NCBI GenBank assembly: GCA_916700875.1
Contig: CAKAKS010000068.1
Location: 25,574,753-25,638,752 of the forward strand
Direction: 5' to 3'
DNA from: Sebastes aleutianus
Taxonomy: Eukaryota > Chordata > Actinopteri > Perciformes > Sebastidae
Length of the DNA stretch: 64,000 nucleotides
A program made the position numbers and the translations under genes. The notes below the pieces were generated by a model. It was not told where the DNA came from and did not search any database. It saw only the letters and a list, made by a program, of their open reading frames with translations. Shown piece after piece: positions 49,600 through 60,870 of this stretch (position 1 is its first letter; the number at the start of each line of letters is the position of its first letter).

Positions 49600-49632
49600 T
49601 GTTCTTATAGGAAGAGAACAAGGAAGTTCCCG
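49600..49632 (-). promoter_or_regulatory. Candidate NF-kB site and TATA-like box upstream of the PGRP gene
   Basis: The gene strand reads GGGAACTTCC at 49622-49631, which fits the kappa-B consensus GGGRNNYYCC. A CTATAAG TATA-like element follows at about 49604-49610, roughly 95 bp before the ATG. A kappa-B motif suits an immune-induced gene, but a single short match could be chance. Confidence 0.35.
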
Positions 49633-50246
49633 AAAGTTTTTTTGGAAAATACGCGTTTGAAAAAGGAGGAAGTCGAATCGGCGCTGTCAATATTCCACAT
49701 AGTGACAGGAAAACTGAGGCAGTTCCTTTACCACAAATGAGGCATGACTGCTTCAAAGTGATGTTTAGAGTGATGAGGGTTTTAAGAGGAAATCGGTAGT
49801 ATTTGTTTTGCATTATCAAGCAGCGCAGATGCTTTTAAAGTGGGAGGAACCAAGAAGTGGTATAACCCTGATTTGATAAAAGGAGTGTGAAAACTTAAGA
49901 GGCCCATTATGTGTCCATGCTGCCAAAAGCATGGGTGTGTCTCCTAATGTGAATGCTTACAAGTATTTCATACATATTTTCAATAAATTACTCAAAGACA
50001 TTTGAAACAACTGATTCTTTTAATCTAACAAAACATGTTATAAAAAACTATTAATACATTATATTCACAAGATGGTTGTCTGACAAACAAACAAAGATAC
50101 GTTCAGGGTCTACAGAAAGCAGCAGTTCTGCTGTTGGACAACAAACTGCACAGTAAGAGTACAAAAAGAACTCTATTTGAGCTGCAGCTTTTTGTGAACA
50201 GCAGTACTGTAGATGAAAATGTTAGACCTGTTCATTATCACCAGCT

Positions 50247-53200
50247 TTACTCCGTCCATCTGTGTCCACAGTGAGGAGCCGTGCAGACGTAGTACAGTCT
50301 CATTGCGTCCTGTCAGGAGAAACAAGACATGTGCTTCAAATATTAGACCTTCTATTTAATTCTTAAAGGAATAGTTCAGGTGTTTTGAAGTGGTGTTGTA
50401 TGGCATACTTTTCCGTAGTCAGTTTATTATCTACAGTAGATGACGGTCGGCATCTAATGTATTTTAGCCACCAAAAAGAAAAGCTCACCCAAAAATAATA
50501 ATAAATGAAAAAATTATATTTTTAGGTCAGCCTTTCTTTTAGGTGGCTGAAATACGTTTTGCTGCTGGCCCCGTCCACAGCAGTACATTGATTTGGTTCT
50601 GTGAGGTAACTGTCTGCTACTGTAGGTAATACATTGACTATGGATAAGTACCTGATACAGCCTCAATTCAAAACACCCGAACTATCCCTTTAATATCCAA
50701 AAAAAGATGTGTGGACAACAGGACAAGGTGTGTCCTCACTAACCACAAAAAGCTAGTAAACTTGTTCCTAGACAAACAATGTTAAGACTACAGTTCATGC
50801 ATTATGTGTTTCATTAACAATGATCATTACCTCAGCCTTCATACTGTGAGACTGGAAGAACACTGCCTCCTTGTGACCGCATCTGGGAGGAGACATGGTT
50901 TGAGCACAATATTAAAAACTATTACAAACACACCTGCTCAGTGTCACAACATCTCATTTCACATTCAGCTAAGGATGGTGGTGTGCTCCAAGGGCAAATA
51001 TGTTGGTGCTCCCACAGAAAAAAAACAACAGTTGAAATCTTAAAAAGTTTCAGACCACCGTTCCCATATAAAACTTTGGACAGCCAGAAACTAGTTGTAC
51101 ACTCCCTAAATGTGTGGCTGGTGAAGAGAGTCAATCATCCAGAAAGGTAAAGTACAGTATTATTCTCAGATCCTGGCAGGTCAAAAGTGGCTAAATTCCT
51201 TGTAAATATTCAGCTTTTATTTGTCAGGTGGTGAGAATGAGGACTCCAATGAGAAACCAAGTTTGCTGTTTCTGGTATGAGTGTAACTTGTTTGTTGGTA
51301 CATCAGACATGATGAAGTTTATAAAAGCAGTGAATTAGGAATTTAGGAGTCAAGTTCAAATCATCAAAACAAAGCTGTTTTCTGTGCTGAATATCCCAAA
51401 AATAAATTATACTAAATGTTGCACCAAACTAACAACACAAGAATATCACCCTTAAAAAACATGAACAATTAGGGGTCTCCAGAGAGAATGAGTGAGGTCA
51501 ACTTATTTTAGCAAAACTTACTTGGGACAGGGATGGTCCTCTGTCCTGGGTAGTGTTGGATCCTGGGATACATCAGCGATGATTTGTGTCAACTCACTGG
51601 AGAAAGACAGAAGGAAGATGCTGAATGACTTACCAACAATTAGCCCTCAAGTGACTGAAATTACATACGTAAAATGTGCAAGAAATCTTTTAGTATTGGA
51701 CATTACATACGGTGCTCTATTACAAATGTTAAGCCTTATGTGTAGTCACTCACTATGTATTTACGCCATTGTAAAAGCATCTGCAGACTGAATATGCACA
51801 ATTAAAATCAAGAGATTCTCTTTTAAAAGATCCCATTAAATGCCAGGACTGCTGCATTTGAAAGTGTCTGGGGAATGCATTTAACATGATTTGTCAGTGA
51901 CCATTTTTTGTGTTGGTAAAGGGATAATGGCGTGTAGTGGTTGCACAACAAGCAGGAAACAACTTGAAAAGTTTTAAGCCTGTTTCTCAGAGACAGACAG
52001 AAATGTGCCTTGTAACACCTACAACAACATCCAGCAGTGATGCCACAGGGTCCTGTGCACACCTGTACATCACTACAGCAAGGTGAGAAGTTAAAACAAC
52101 TAGAGGTCAACAGGGGGTGTTAAGTTACATTTTTAAGCAGAGATGAAACTGCATTGAGAACAGCAGTGTGACACATTAGCCAATTTCAAGCAAATCAAGA
52201 TCTAGGTCATTTTTGTGTCACTGTGGTTTCTTTTACTTACTCAACCTCGTGGGTGATCTTGTTGACATAGATGCAGCTGTTGTCTGCCTCTTGTTGGTAG
52301 TCACAGTTCCTGCACTGCAAGAAGATGAAAAGACCAATTATCACAGGCTTACAATGTATATTTAAGCTCACTGCTTTCCTGTATCACAACAACGCCATCC
52401 CTCTAGCCTTTTTGTTTTTTTATCTAGCTCCATAACAGTTAAGAAAACAACAACATAGGACATACATTTTACCATGTATATAGGCATATGCTATATCAGT
52501 ATTATCAGCATGTTTGGAGTGATCCCTGTTTTCATCACTCATGCATTGCACTACACAGACATTGGACTGTCTCAAACTGATAAATGAGCCAACATCGATA
52601 GCCAGGATATGTAACTTTTAACAGATTTTCTTTTATTATTTGTTCCCATTTTTATGGTCTTTGAATGTCACTTTGTGATTTCAACAACTCTTTTAAAAAC
52701 ACTGTGCTCACCCTCTGTTTACTCCCCGGGTAAACTAAACTCGAGTGACTGGTCATGGTCAAACATGGACCAAGTCCTGAGATTACCCAGCCCTCCCTAT
52801 TCAGGACTCTCTCAACCACTGCATAGGGCTTTACTATTACGGGACCTTATCTTTGAACCAGATACTTACCGCATAAAGCAGGATACGGTTCTCCTTGTCC
52901 TCTTTAGGGTATAACATGTTGTTACTGGAAAACAAAGTCAGCATATTAAGGATTTCTTTTTTAGCATAAGGAAAACATACAAAAAAAGACAGAGAATTAA
53001 TATACAAACATGAAGTATATGTACAACACCTCTCTAGGGAGGAGACAAAGGAGGACGGTCTGCAGGACAGATAATAATGCACACAGTGCACTTTCATAGA
53101 CTAAGCTACTGGAGTTACCTTTCACTATACTCATTTTTAACAGTCTCTTCTGCACTAATACACTTTTTTTAATAGTCCTGTATCACAGCTGTTACCCTGC

Positions 53201-53340
53201 ACTATATTCAGTTTTACTTTGTACTTTTTATATCTGGTATATTTTTTTGTACTTTGAACTACTAACTTTTTACTAACATGTTTTGCACTATGGAACTGTG
53301 ATGCTGGAAACTTGAATTTCCCTTGGGATCAATAAAGTTA

Positions 53341-53380
<40 letters not shown>

Positions 53381-53934
53381 TATATGGTTCAATCAACAAT
53401 GGTGGAAATGATGCTGCATCACAATCAGTAAACAATGGAGGTACCATTATAGTGGAAATCAAGAGTAAAAAAATAAAACAAACCACATAAAAGAGAAAGG
53501 ATCATGTGAACAGACGAGGAGCACAAAAGAGCAAGGTAAGAGGTATTAAAAAAGCAAGGACTGAAATAAAGATGTACAGCTTTTTAGCCTTTATATTCAT
53601 TTTTAACATGAACTTAAAGTAGTTGTCAATAAGTACTACTACTTACAAGTATGAATATGAGACTAACAGTATCTAAAATGCATCCATGAAATAAAGTACA
53701 TCATTGTAAGTAAATGACTGAATGTTAAAGATGTTTAATGACAACCTATTTATGGATATCAGCCGAAAACAAACCTGTGTAAGACAACCTTGAGTTAACA
53801 TGTGTTTATGTAGCTTCATGTAGCTAACTAACTAGAGTAACTTATCTGACCTCTGTTCGGCCACAAACTCACCATTCTTGACAAAACCGAATCCCAACAA
53901 ATCCTGGTTCGTATGTTCCAGTTTCTAAATCCAT
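50247..53934 (-). CDS. polr2i: RNA polymerase II subunit RPB9 (6 exons)
   Basis: The gene encodes the small zinc-ribbon subunit of RNA polymerase II at the jaw, involved in fidelity, start-site choice and elongation. Coding exons are 53873-53934, 52870-52924, 52241-52314, 51522-51596, 50831-50882 and 50247-50309; all introns are GT-AG. They sum to 381 nt, or 126 aa (human 125). The N-terminal ribbon uses C18/C21 (RFCQEC) and C40/C43 (CRNC). The C-terminal ribbon uses C87/C90 and C115/C120 (VCTAPHCGHRWTE end). The central linker has DVSQDPTLPRTEDHPC. The start is the only ATG in exon 1 and gives MDLETGTYEPGF. Introns contain a TTAA-flanked MITE (intron 5) and a LINE tail (intron 1). No close AATAAA was seen; ATTAAA on the gene strand near 50016-50021 may serve. 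Confidence 0.97.
50363..50693. mobile_element. TTAA-flanked MITE (piggyBac-like) in polr2i intron 5
   Basis: The ends are TTAA-AGGAATAGTTC and GAACTATCCC-TTTAA. They are inverted repeats flanked by TTAA, the target of piggyBac elements. No transposase frame is present. Confidence 0.7.
53110..53381 (+). mobile_element. LINE 3' tail with (ATCT)n, polr2i intron 1
   Basis: This is the retroelement 3' region ending CCCTTGGGATCAATAAAGTTA followed by (CTAT)n at 53341-53380. The same sequence lies on the minus strand at 24125-24400. A 3' microsatellite tail is typical of several LINE clades. Confidence 0.7.
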
Positions 53935-54052
53935 TGTAAGACTATAAGTTGAAGCTAAACCTGATAAATACTAGTTAAAGACGATGCTGCTTCTCTTCAT
54001 CTACCGCCTCTACTGTGACTTCTTCCTTCTACTGGTTTGAAAACAGACCGTC

Positions 54053-54064
54053 TGCGCATGCGCA
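54053..54064. promoter_or_regulatory. NRF-1-type palindrome in the polr2i promoter
   Basis: TGCGCATGCGCA, the full palindromic NRF-1 consensus, lies about 120 bp upstream of the polr2i ATG. NRF-1 sites are common in promoters of housekeeping and transcription-machinery genes. Confidence 0.6.
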
Positions 54065-54338
54065 TACTATTATTAAACACGTGCTGTTTCTGAGACAGCG
54101 CGCCCTGGTGGTGGGAAGACTGACTAGCTTTGAGGCATGCTGAATACCACAGTATTATATATGTGTAGCTAATGAAAATTAAAGTTAAATCTGCAATAGG
54201 ATGAATATTTTTGGCATCATTGGACAAAAAAATCCATAATTTATTTATCTCACTTATTATGGTAAGTGTTGTATTATTATTGTTATTGATATTGTTATCA
54301 TGACCTCATCATCATCATCTCTATTATTATTCATATTA

Positions 54339-55031
54339 TTAAAGGGACTATTTGTAACTTTGTACGCGCATAAATGTAGCGGGTCGTCACACATGCGCGC
54401 TCGCATATGCGCGTTCGCGTGTAGCCGCTGTACCCTCCTCCTCTGCCTGCTCGCCTTCACTCAGACAGCTCAGCTCGCTCCACCTCTAGACGTGAACGCG
54501 CGCTCACTACACACTGCAGAAGAGTTAGTTTAGCTCTGAGAATATCTAGTGAATGCACAGGGGACGTTTGTGCAGAAATAACTGCTGCAGCTCCTCCAGA
54601 CCAACAGAGGTTTTCCGTGTCTTGGGAAGTAACGGAGCTCTACAGAGATTTACGTTGTCTTCTCGTTACCGACCGGGTGCCGGTGTCTCCTCTGCTCTCT
54701 CCGGCTGCGGGCGGAGAGAGCAGGGAGACATGCTGCAGAGCCCCGCTGCCTCAGCCTGCACTTAGGCAGGAAAAGCCAACACTAGGATCAGATCTAAATC
54801 ATGTTCATGGAGAGACCTTCGTCTGGTCAGCTAACATTACTGCCAAGCAGCTGAAATATAGAGTGATATTGTGGTTTTAGCTGACTTGTTTCGCCTCACT
54901 GTTTTGAGTGATGCTCGTTCAGGTATATTGAGAGCGAGCAAGCGCGAGCCCGATGCTGACTTTCGTTGATTTCACGGCCACAGGTGTCGCTGTTAAGAAG
55001 CATTTCTGAAAGTTACAAATAGTCCCTTTAA
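54339..55031. mobile_element. TTAA-flanked MITE (piggyBac-like), 0.7 kb
   Basis: The ends are TTAA-AGGGACTATTTGTAACTT and AGTTACAAATAGTCCC-TTTAA. The interior is GC-rich; its short open frames resemble nothing known. It lies between polr2i and the C1q gene. Confidence 0.75.
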
Positions 55032-55213
55032 TATATATGTGTATGTATATATACTATATTATATATATATATTTTACTCATTTATTTTCTTTTTGTTCCC
55101 CCTATGCTCTACACATAAAAGGAAGGATATGTGTATGTGTAGATATGTGTGCATGTGTACAGTATATGTGTTTAAGAGTAGATATATGTCATATATGATC
55201 CATGATATCCACA

Positions 55214-55244
55214 TCTCACACACACACACACACACACACACACA
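55214..55244. repeat. (CA)n microsatellite
   Basis: An uninterrupted CA repeat of about 30 bp. Confidence 0.9.
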
Positions 55245-55634
55245 TTTTTCAACCTGCTTTTATCCCCTTGTGTTGTTTTGTTGCTGTATAATATCTTTTG
55301 GTCTTTTTTATATATGTCCCTGCACATGTCTTCACTTGTTTTGTAATCACTTTATAACACAATAATAAAAAAAAAATCCATAATAACTTTCAGCATATTG
55401 TATTTCAAGTGTTCTGAGCGAAAACTAGACTTCTGCACCTCCTTATGGCTCTGTTTTCAGGCTTTAAAAAATCTAGCCCGTGACGGGAGACTTTAATTTC
55501 AGTAAAACATTAATGATACAAAAGCACAAGGTAACATTCATGTGACAGACTTCACCCAATAATGAACACACTGAAATGATACAGGCTCACTGGCACACCC
55601 AAGAACTTTTATTGATGTTTTGATACTAATGTCA

Positions 55635-58206
55635 TCAACCCAAACGAAACCCAGTAAAAACAGTGTCGTTATCTTCAGTTGCAAAGATATCGTTTCTACC
55701 AGCCCCAAAGATATGCACATAGACCTCGTCTTTTTTATACAGTTTGATCACACTGCTCATACTGGCCACTTGGCTCCGCTTATCAGGCAGAGTGGTGTGA
55801 TACAGAGACACTACTTTCCCTCCATTTTTGAATATAGCACACTGTCCACGCCCATACACAGACACATGTATAGTGATGTGATAGAAGCCATCTATGGGGC
55901 AGGTGAAGACGCCCGTGTCACGACTGTAGCCTCCTCCCTCGTTGACCAGAACAGTGCCAAACCTCAGGACTCCGGTGTGACAGGGGTAGCTGTCATCGGC
56001 CTTCAGCTTGGCCGTGAAAGCTACAATGCCTAGAGTGGGCGACACCATGATAATTAGAACAAGGTTACAATGTTGTTAAACTAAACCTAGTCTGTGTCTG
56101 TCACAAGTTAGAAAACCTTATGTGCTTTCATGATTGAACTCAACTAATTGTTTGTGAGGTGAAATGTTGTTTACAGTCAAGACAAAATCAGTTAGGGACT
56201 GTATGAAAATTATTGGGGAGGGGATGGGGGGTTAGACATTATGTTTCAATTTTTTTCAGTATTATTAATATTTGTTGGACCTTACCCTTGACTAAGGGAA
56301 AAAGTGCAACACCTTCACACCCTCCAATATCTCAAAGTATTTCAACAAATTGATTAGTACAGTCCTACGATGGAGTATTAGGGTCACATTGAGGAATAAA
56401 AAAAATCTGAGATTTTGAGAATAAAGTCATAACTTTACGAGAAAAAAGTCGTAATATTACAAGAATAAATTTGTAATTTTACGAGAAAAAAAGTTGTAAT
56501 ATTATGAGAATAAAGTCATAAGTTTTACGTGTTATTTTAAAGGGGAAATAGAGCAGCGTACCGCCTGTGTGAAAATGAGGAACGTGGCGCATCTTGTGAA
56601 GTTAAACTTTAGTAAAGGTTTCACAAATAAGGAAATACTTAATCTTTTGGTACATCAGCACCACATTATCATCAGTATCAGGACCTTGAAAAGATTGTGC
56701 AAGAAACTGCATTTATTCCGAAGAAATAAACCGAGACAAACATCTGCTATTCGTCCAGAAGCTGGCTCAGGCTGCTTTGTCCTCTCGCTCGTTTTGTTGG
56801 TTGCTGGCAATATGTTTTCCTAATATTACAACTTTTTTTCTCCTAAATTCACGACTTTATTCTCGTAATATTACGACTTTTTTTCTCGTAATATTATGAC
56901 TTTATTCTCGTAATAAAATCTCAGATATTTTTCCCTCAATGTGGCCCTAATACTACAAGTACAATCCATTTTTCTATCAATAACTAAAGACAAAATCAGT
57001 TAGGGACTGTATGAAAATGATTGGAGAGGGGATGGGGGGTTACACTTTTTGTATACATTTTTTCCAGTATTATTAATATTTTTTGGACCTTACCCTCGAC
57101 TAAAGGAAAAATTGCAACACCTTCACACCCTCCAATATCTCAAATTGATTAGTACAATCCATTTTGTTATCAATAACTAATAGTGCAAGAATTTAAAGTG
57201 GTGCTGTCCAATTCAAATCTTAATATGTTAAAGGGATTTCACATAGCCACCAATAAATCAATTCCCCAATAGAAGTGACATTTATTATGGCAAAATGATG
57301 CATATATTCCAGCCATTCTTTCTTTTTAAACCAAGAGCTGTCACTTTATATGACTTATATACACTTTTTTTGACACATTTTACTTTAATTAAGTTCTGAT
57401 TTGTGTTAAGATGTAGAACAAAGAGAAGATGGGAGCTGCTATAGTGACAAATGATGTGCTCTCTTGAAAGATAATTAATTAATTATATCAATTTCTGTCT
57501 AATTTAAAAGACCCTCCTCCACTCTTTGTGAAAAAATAGACTTTCCTTCCTTCAGAAAGAAGAACAACTACTTACTGTAACACCCCTCCTCCCTAATAAT
57601 TTTTGTACAGTCCCTTATTACAGTATAGTGCAGTGGTTCCCAAACCTTTCGCCAAGGACCCCAAACTGACACAAATTAGACCACGGTCCCCCATCTGATG
57701 GGATTTTTGCTTTTAGTTGTTTAATTACATAAAGTGTATGAAACCCATGACCAAAATAGTCATACATTCTGTCATTGCGTTACTTATGAATGAAATTATA
57801 TAGAAAATAAATGATTCCCCCTTTTGTTGGAGATTCCCTGGAACCCCTCCAAGGACCCCTGGGGTTCCTTGGACCACATTTTGAAAACTTTATAGTGCAC
57901 ACCAAAAGTACAGTGTTTTAAAAATGTGTATTGAATTGGTGGCCTCAGTTATGTGTAAAATATGTAAAATAATGCACATAAACACCCAGCAGGGGGTGAC
58001 ACTGTCTATCTAGTGACCTTTTTGACTATTAGATAGTTTGTCTGACTCTCTCCAAATTAAAAAGTGAATCTATGAAATGTTGGCAGATATTGTTATTATG
58101 GCCTTCCACAATAATAATAATAATAATAATAATAATGTTTAAAATGCTGGGTTTTGTTTTTACCTGATGAAGGAATGTTGCATCCTCGGGGTGGTTCATG
58201 AGCCAT
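55635..58206 (-). CDS. Small C1q-domain protein (2 coding exons)
   Basis: This protein contains a globular C1q domain (C1q/TNF superfamily), which forms trimers and in fish is often a secreted lectin-like defence molecule. Coding exons are 58164-58206 (start MAHEPPRGCNIPSSG, donor GTAAAA) and 55635-56029 (acceptor CTCTAG). The joined frame is 438 nt, or 145 aa. The C1q domain covers about residues 16-145: VAFTAKL, GGGYSRDTGVFTCPIDGFYHITIHV, and the terminal VFTGFRLG. There is no collagen stretch and no evident signal peptide. The upstream exon extends to an acceptor at 58240-58241, and a 25-bp candidate UTR exon sits at 58712-58736. AATAAA on the gene strand is at 55608-55613. The in-frame ATG at 56048 is intronic because the acceptor fits better. 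The domain is certain; the 5' structure is moderately sure. Confidence 0.85.
56181..57617. repeat. Duplicated ~185 bp segment flanking the IS3EU-like copy
   Basis: 56181-56365 and 56991-57165 are close copies in the same orientation (ATCAGTTAGGGACTGTATGA ... ACACCCTCCAATATCTCAAA). The second copy continues to about 57617, which ends in an inverse of the start (TTTTTGTACAGTCCCTTA). That suggests a MITE duplicated around or together with the transposon. Confidence 0.6.
56376..56952 (+). mobile_element. IS3EU-like DNA transposon remnant in C1q intron
   Basis: The inverted ends are TTAGGGTCACATTGAGGAA and TCCCTCAATGTGGCCCTAA, with subterminal repeats of the TTTATTCTCGTAATATTACG type on both sides. 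Inside, 56569-56742 encodes about 58 residues (LVKLNFSKGFTNKEILNLL, then SIRTLKRL) that look like the helix-turn-helix N-terminus of IS3EU-type transposases; the frame is then lost. The superfamily name comes from memory of fish copies. Confidence 0.55.
57632..57890. mobile_element. hAT-like MITE with 8-bp target duplication
   Basis: It begins AGTGGTTCCCAAACC, a common hAT-type start, and has degenerate inverse ends. TATAGTGC flanks it at 57624-57631 and 57891-57898, the 8-bp duplication expected of hAT elements. Confidence 0.75.
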
Positions 58207-58289
58207 GACTGAAACTTCTGATGATGTCGTAGTGCACGTCTGTAAAAAACAAGGATTAAATGAGTGCAATATCTTAATAGTCACAACCA

Positions 58290-58810
58290 GTAGCGGCTGG
58301 TGGAAATGTTTCTAGGTGGGGCTGTGCCACATCCAAACAATTTCAGCAAACATCCTGGTATGAGTCAATCATTAAATCATACCGGGATGTTTGCTGAAAA
58401 CTTACATGGCAGTAATTCAGTAATTTGTATTGTGATCCGTCACACTTAACCATGTAATCTTGTTGAACAAGATTACATGGTTAAGTGTGACGGATGCAGT
58501 TCACAATACAAATTATTGAATTACTGCCATGTAAGTTACATTTTACTCTCCCTGTCCGAATTTCACTGCATTTCTCTAATCAATGCAACACAAACACATA
58601 CTAACACTGCAAGGCAAACTCTATAAAAATTATTTGCAAGTCCCTTCAAATGTCTTTGCAAATTTTAGCATGAGTAAAAACAATCTAACTCGAGAGCAAA
58701 GTGCTTCTTACCTGTTTGCTGTCTTGCGGTGGAATGCTGCAAATGTTAAAGAAACAATTGTTTCTTTAACATTTAACCCAGATAGCAGTAGACTCAGGGG
58801 CGGATCCTGT
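58290..58810. mobile_element. Repeat with three successive palindromes
   Basis: Three hairpins lie in about 450 bp: 58339-58401 (TTCAGCAAACATCC arms), 58402-58541 (about 65-bp arms, nearly perfect) and 58741-58774 (perfect 34-bp palindrome with centre AACAATTGTT). It starts with the AGTAGCGGCTGGTGG-type sequence seen at the ends of fish DNA transposons. Family not identified. Confidence 0.6.
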
Positions 58811-58954
58811 GGGCGTTTTTTATCGCGAGGGGACGCGACGCTTCCCAACATTGGACGCTTGGTGGGCTGTCCCTAGAAAGAAGGCACTCGGCTCCTGATT
58901 GGACGAACGCTTTCCCGCCGTTGGCTGCTGCTCCCAGCTTTCAAACCGGAACCA

Positions 58955-60175
58955 GTATGGATGCTCGTTTGGAAACTTAACCGCATACTGCATACTACTG
59001 AGGAGCACAGTATGCAGTATACAGTACATACTGCATACTGCGTTCCTGAGTAGTATGCAGTATGTGACAGTTAAAGTGATGTATTTAGCAGTATGCTAGA
59101 CGAGGCTTAAGCCTTCAAACCAGCTCTTGAAGCACAGGACAAAAAAACTAACTTGTACCACTATTACAATATCATCAAAAAATACAACTTTGATTTTGTT
59201 GTTTATGTTATGCTTGTTTACTTTATAAGATACTGCAGGTTTAAACTATTTATTCTGACAGCTCATAAAGAAGTCCGACAAACAGGATCATCAACGAGGA
59301 GAGATGGGAAATATAAAACATTCATCCACAACATTTACTTTACTCAAACTGCTTTTTCAGTTACAGCAAAAGGACTGATCTCCCTCCAGATATTAGAGAA
59401 ATGTTAAAAAAGTGTCATGTTGTCTCAGCAGGAACCTCTCTGCCCCGTCAGAAGCTGCTCTTTCCCTCGCCACTCTGCTGCTCTGCAGCCGCTCTGTGAG
59501 CGTCACTGTCCGGCTCTCCAGCGAGCTGCGCCCGCGGGCGATTGTGGAGCTTTTTAACTCGAAAAAAGGCAAATAAACACAGGTTCCTGTTAATTTATAA
59601 TGGACATCTGTGTTGTGATATTTAAACAAACTATCCGTCAACAAGGAAATAAAAGCCTCTTGTCTACGAGACCGGAGTGAGCTCCAGCAGCTCATAGCGG
59701 TCTCTGAGCGTGACTACCCAGCTTGCTGGCAGCGACCCGGGCAGGCGCTCGCTGGCTGTCACGGTATTCTGTGGAGCTTCTAAACTCCGACAACGGTGGA
59801 ACAAATGTTCGATTCGCCATCTAACTTCGTAAAACTGCCGATATTAATAATCTACACAGTTGATTTCTCGCCTCAAAAACGTTCAGAAGTGAATTTAGTG
59901 TTGAAATGGCTACAAAAAACGTAAAAAACTAGCAGCTTTTGGCTGCTGTTTTTGTACCCGTAGCCTGTGCTGTTCCGGCGCTTTGCATTGTGGGATACAG
60001 TAGGCGAGATAGACTGGTCCGATGCATACTGGAGAATTTTTCCAAATCAGTACGTCATCCGGGTATTTTTGGCATACTGGAGATTTTGCTTTTGTTCGCA
60101 TACTGCATACTACATACTACATTTTGGCCAAATCAGTACATACTACTAGTATAGTATGCGGTTTCGAATACAGCC
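58955..60175. mobile_element. MITE rich in CATACTGCATACTA motifs, with GC-rich interior
   Basis: The inverted ends are near TTTGGAAACTTAACCGCATA and TATGCGGTTTCGAATACAG. Multiple AGTATGCAGTATG motifs run in both directions at both ends. The interior (59400-60000) is other, GC-rich repeat DNA related to 60655-60870. Confidence 0.55.
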
Positions 60176-60870
60176 CGACTTCTCTTATTTCACCTAAATA
60201 GTTCACTGAAATGTGTTTCTGAAAACATTTGAGGCGAGAAATAACCCACGCAGTTGCTGGATCTGTCTTTATTTTGGCTCGACAACGTTTAGTTTAAAAG
60301 ATTATCGGGAGTTTCGAGAGGCGGCGAGTCGCGTCGGACGCCCGTGATTTGCATAAAGTAGCCAGGACCTCAACTTTATGCAAATGAGGAGCAGGCGTCG
60401 TGACGCCTAGTCTCTCGAATCGCGACGCCACGCTACCGGAATGCATTGCGCGGCTGCTTGCATAGACAATGAATGGGGAGCGTGGAAAGCACGGAGCCTG
60501 TGGACATTTCGGCTATGCGCCACGGATCCGGCCCGCCTCCAGAGAGGGCACTGTACAGCGGACTCAATGCTGACACCGGGCGGATCCGCACACCGGACCC
60601 GCCTACAGAGAGGGCACTGTCAAACAGCGGACTCAATGCTGACACCAGGCGGATCTGCACTTGAGGCGAGAAATAAACTGTGTAGATTTTGAATATTGAC
60701 TGTTTTAAAACATTTGCTCCACCGTTGTCGGAGTTTAGAAGCTCCACAAACTGCCGTGACAGCTAGCTAGCGCCTGCCGGGGTTGCTACCTCGCCAGCCG
60801 GGCAGTCATGCTCACAGAGAGGCTACAGAGCAGCAGAGTGGTGAGGGAAAGAGCAGCCTCTGACGGATGT
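59440..60870. repeat. GC-rich inverted duplication
   Basis: 59447-59800 and the reverse complement of 60690-60870 share blocks such as GGAGCTTCTAAACTCCGACA and AGCTGCTCTTTCCCTC. They are inverted arms about 1 kb apart. A small hairpin (TTTGCATAAAGT / ACTTTATGCAAA) lies between at about 60348-60385. Confidence 0.6.
60522..60660 (+). repeat. Two-copy tandem repeat of about 68 bp
   Basis: The unit AGAGAGGGCACTGT ... CGGACTCAATGCTGACACC ... GGCGGATC is repeated twice in tandem with a few base changes and a short insertion. Confidence 0.75.

Larger units (their letters stand above)
54205..55495. repeat. Dispersed repeat split by about 1.1 kb of inserted DNA
   Basis: The repeat at 62190-62335 (GGCATCATTGG..., then CTCTGTTTTCAGG, then TCTAGCCCGTGA) appears here as two parts, 54205-54240 and 55369-55495. 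The sequence AATCCATAAT borders both sides of the intervening DNA, which ends in AATAATAAAAAAAA. Confidence 0.6.

Noticed and set aside
54553..54880. Open frames in the GC-rich interior of the TTAA MITE
   Set aside because: No family likeness and inside a non-autonomous repeat; GC-rich DNA has few stops.
55620..56033. Plus-strand 137-codon frame
   Set aside because: Antisense shadow of the C1q exon.
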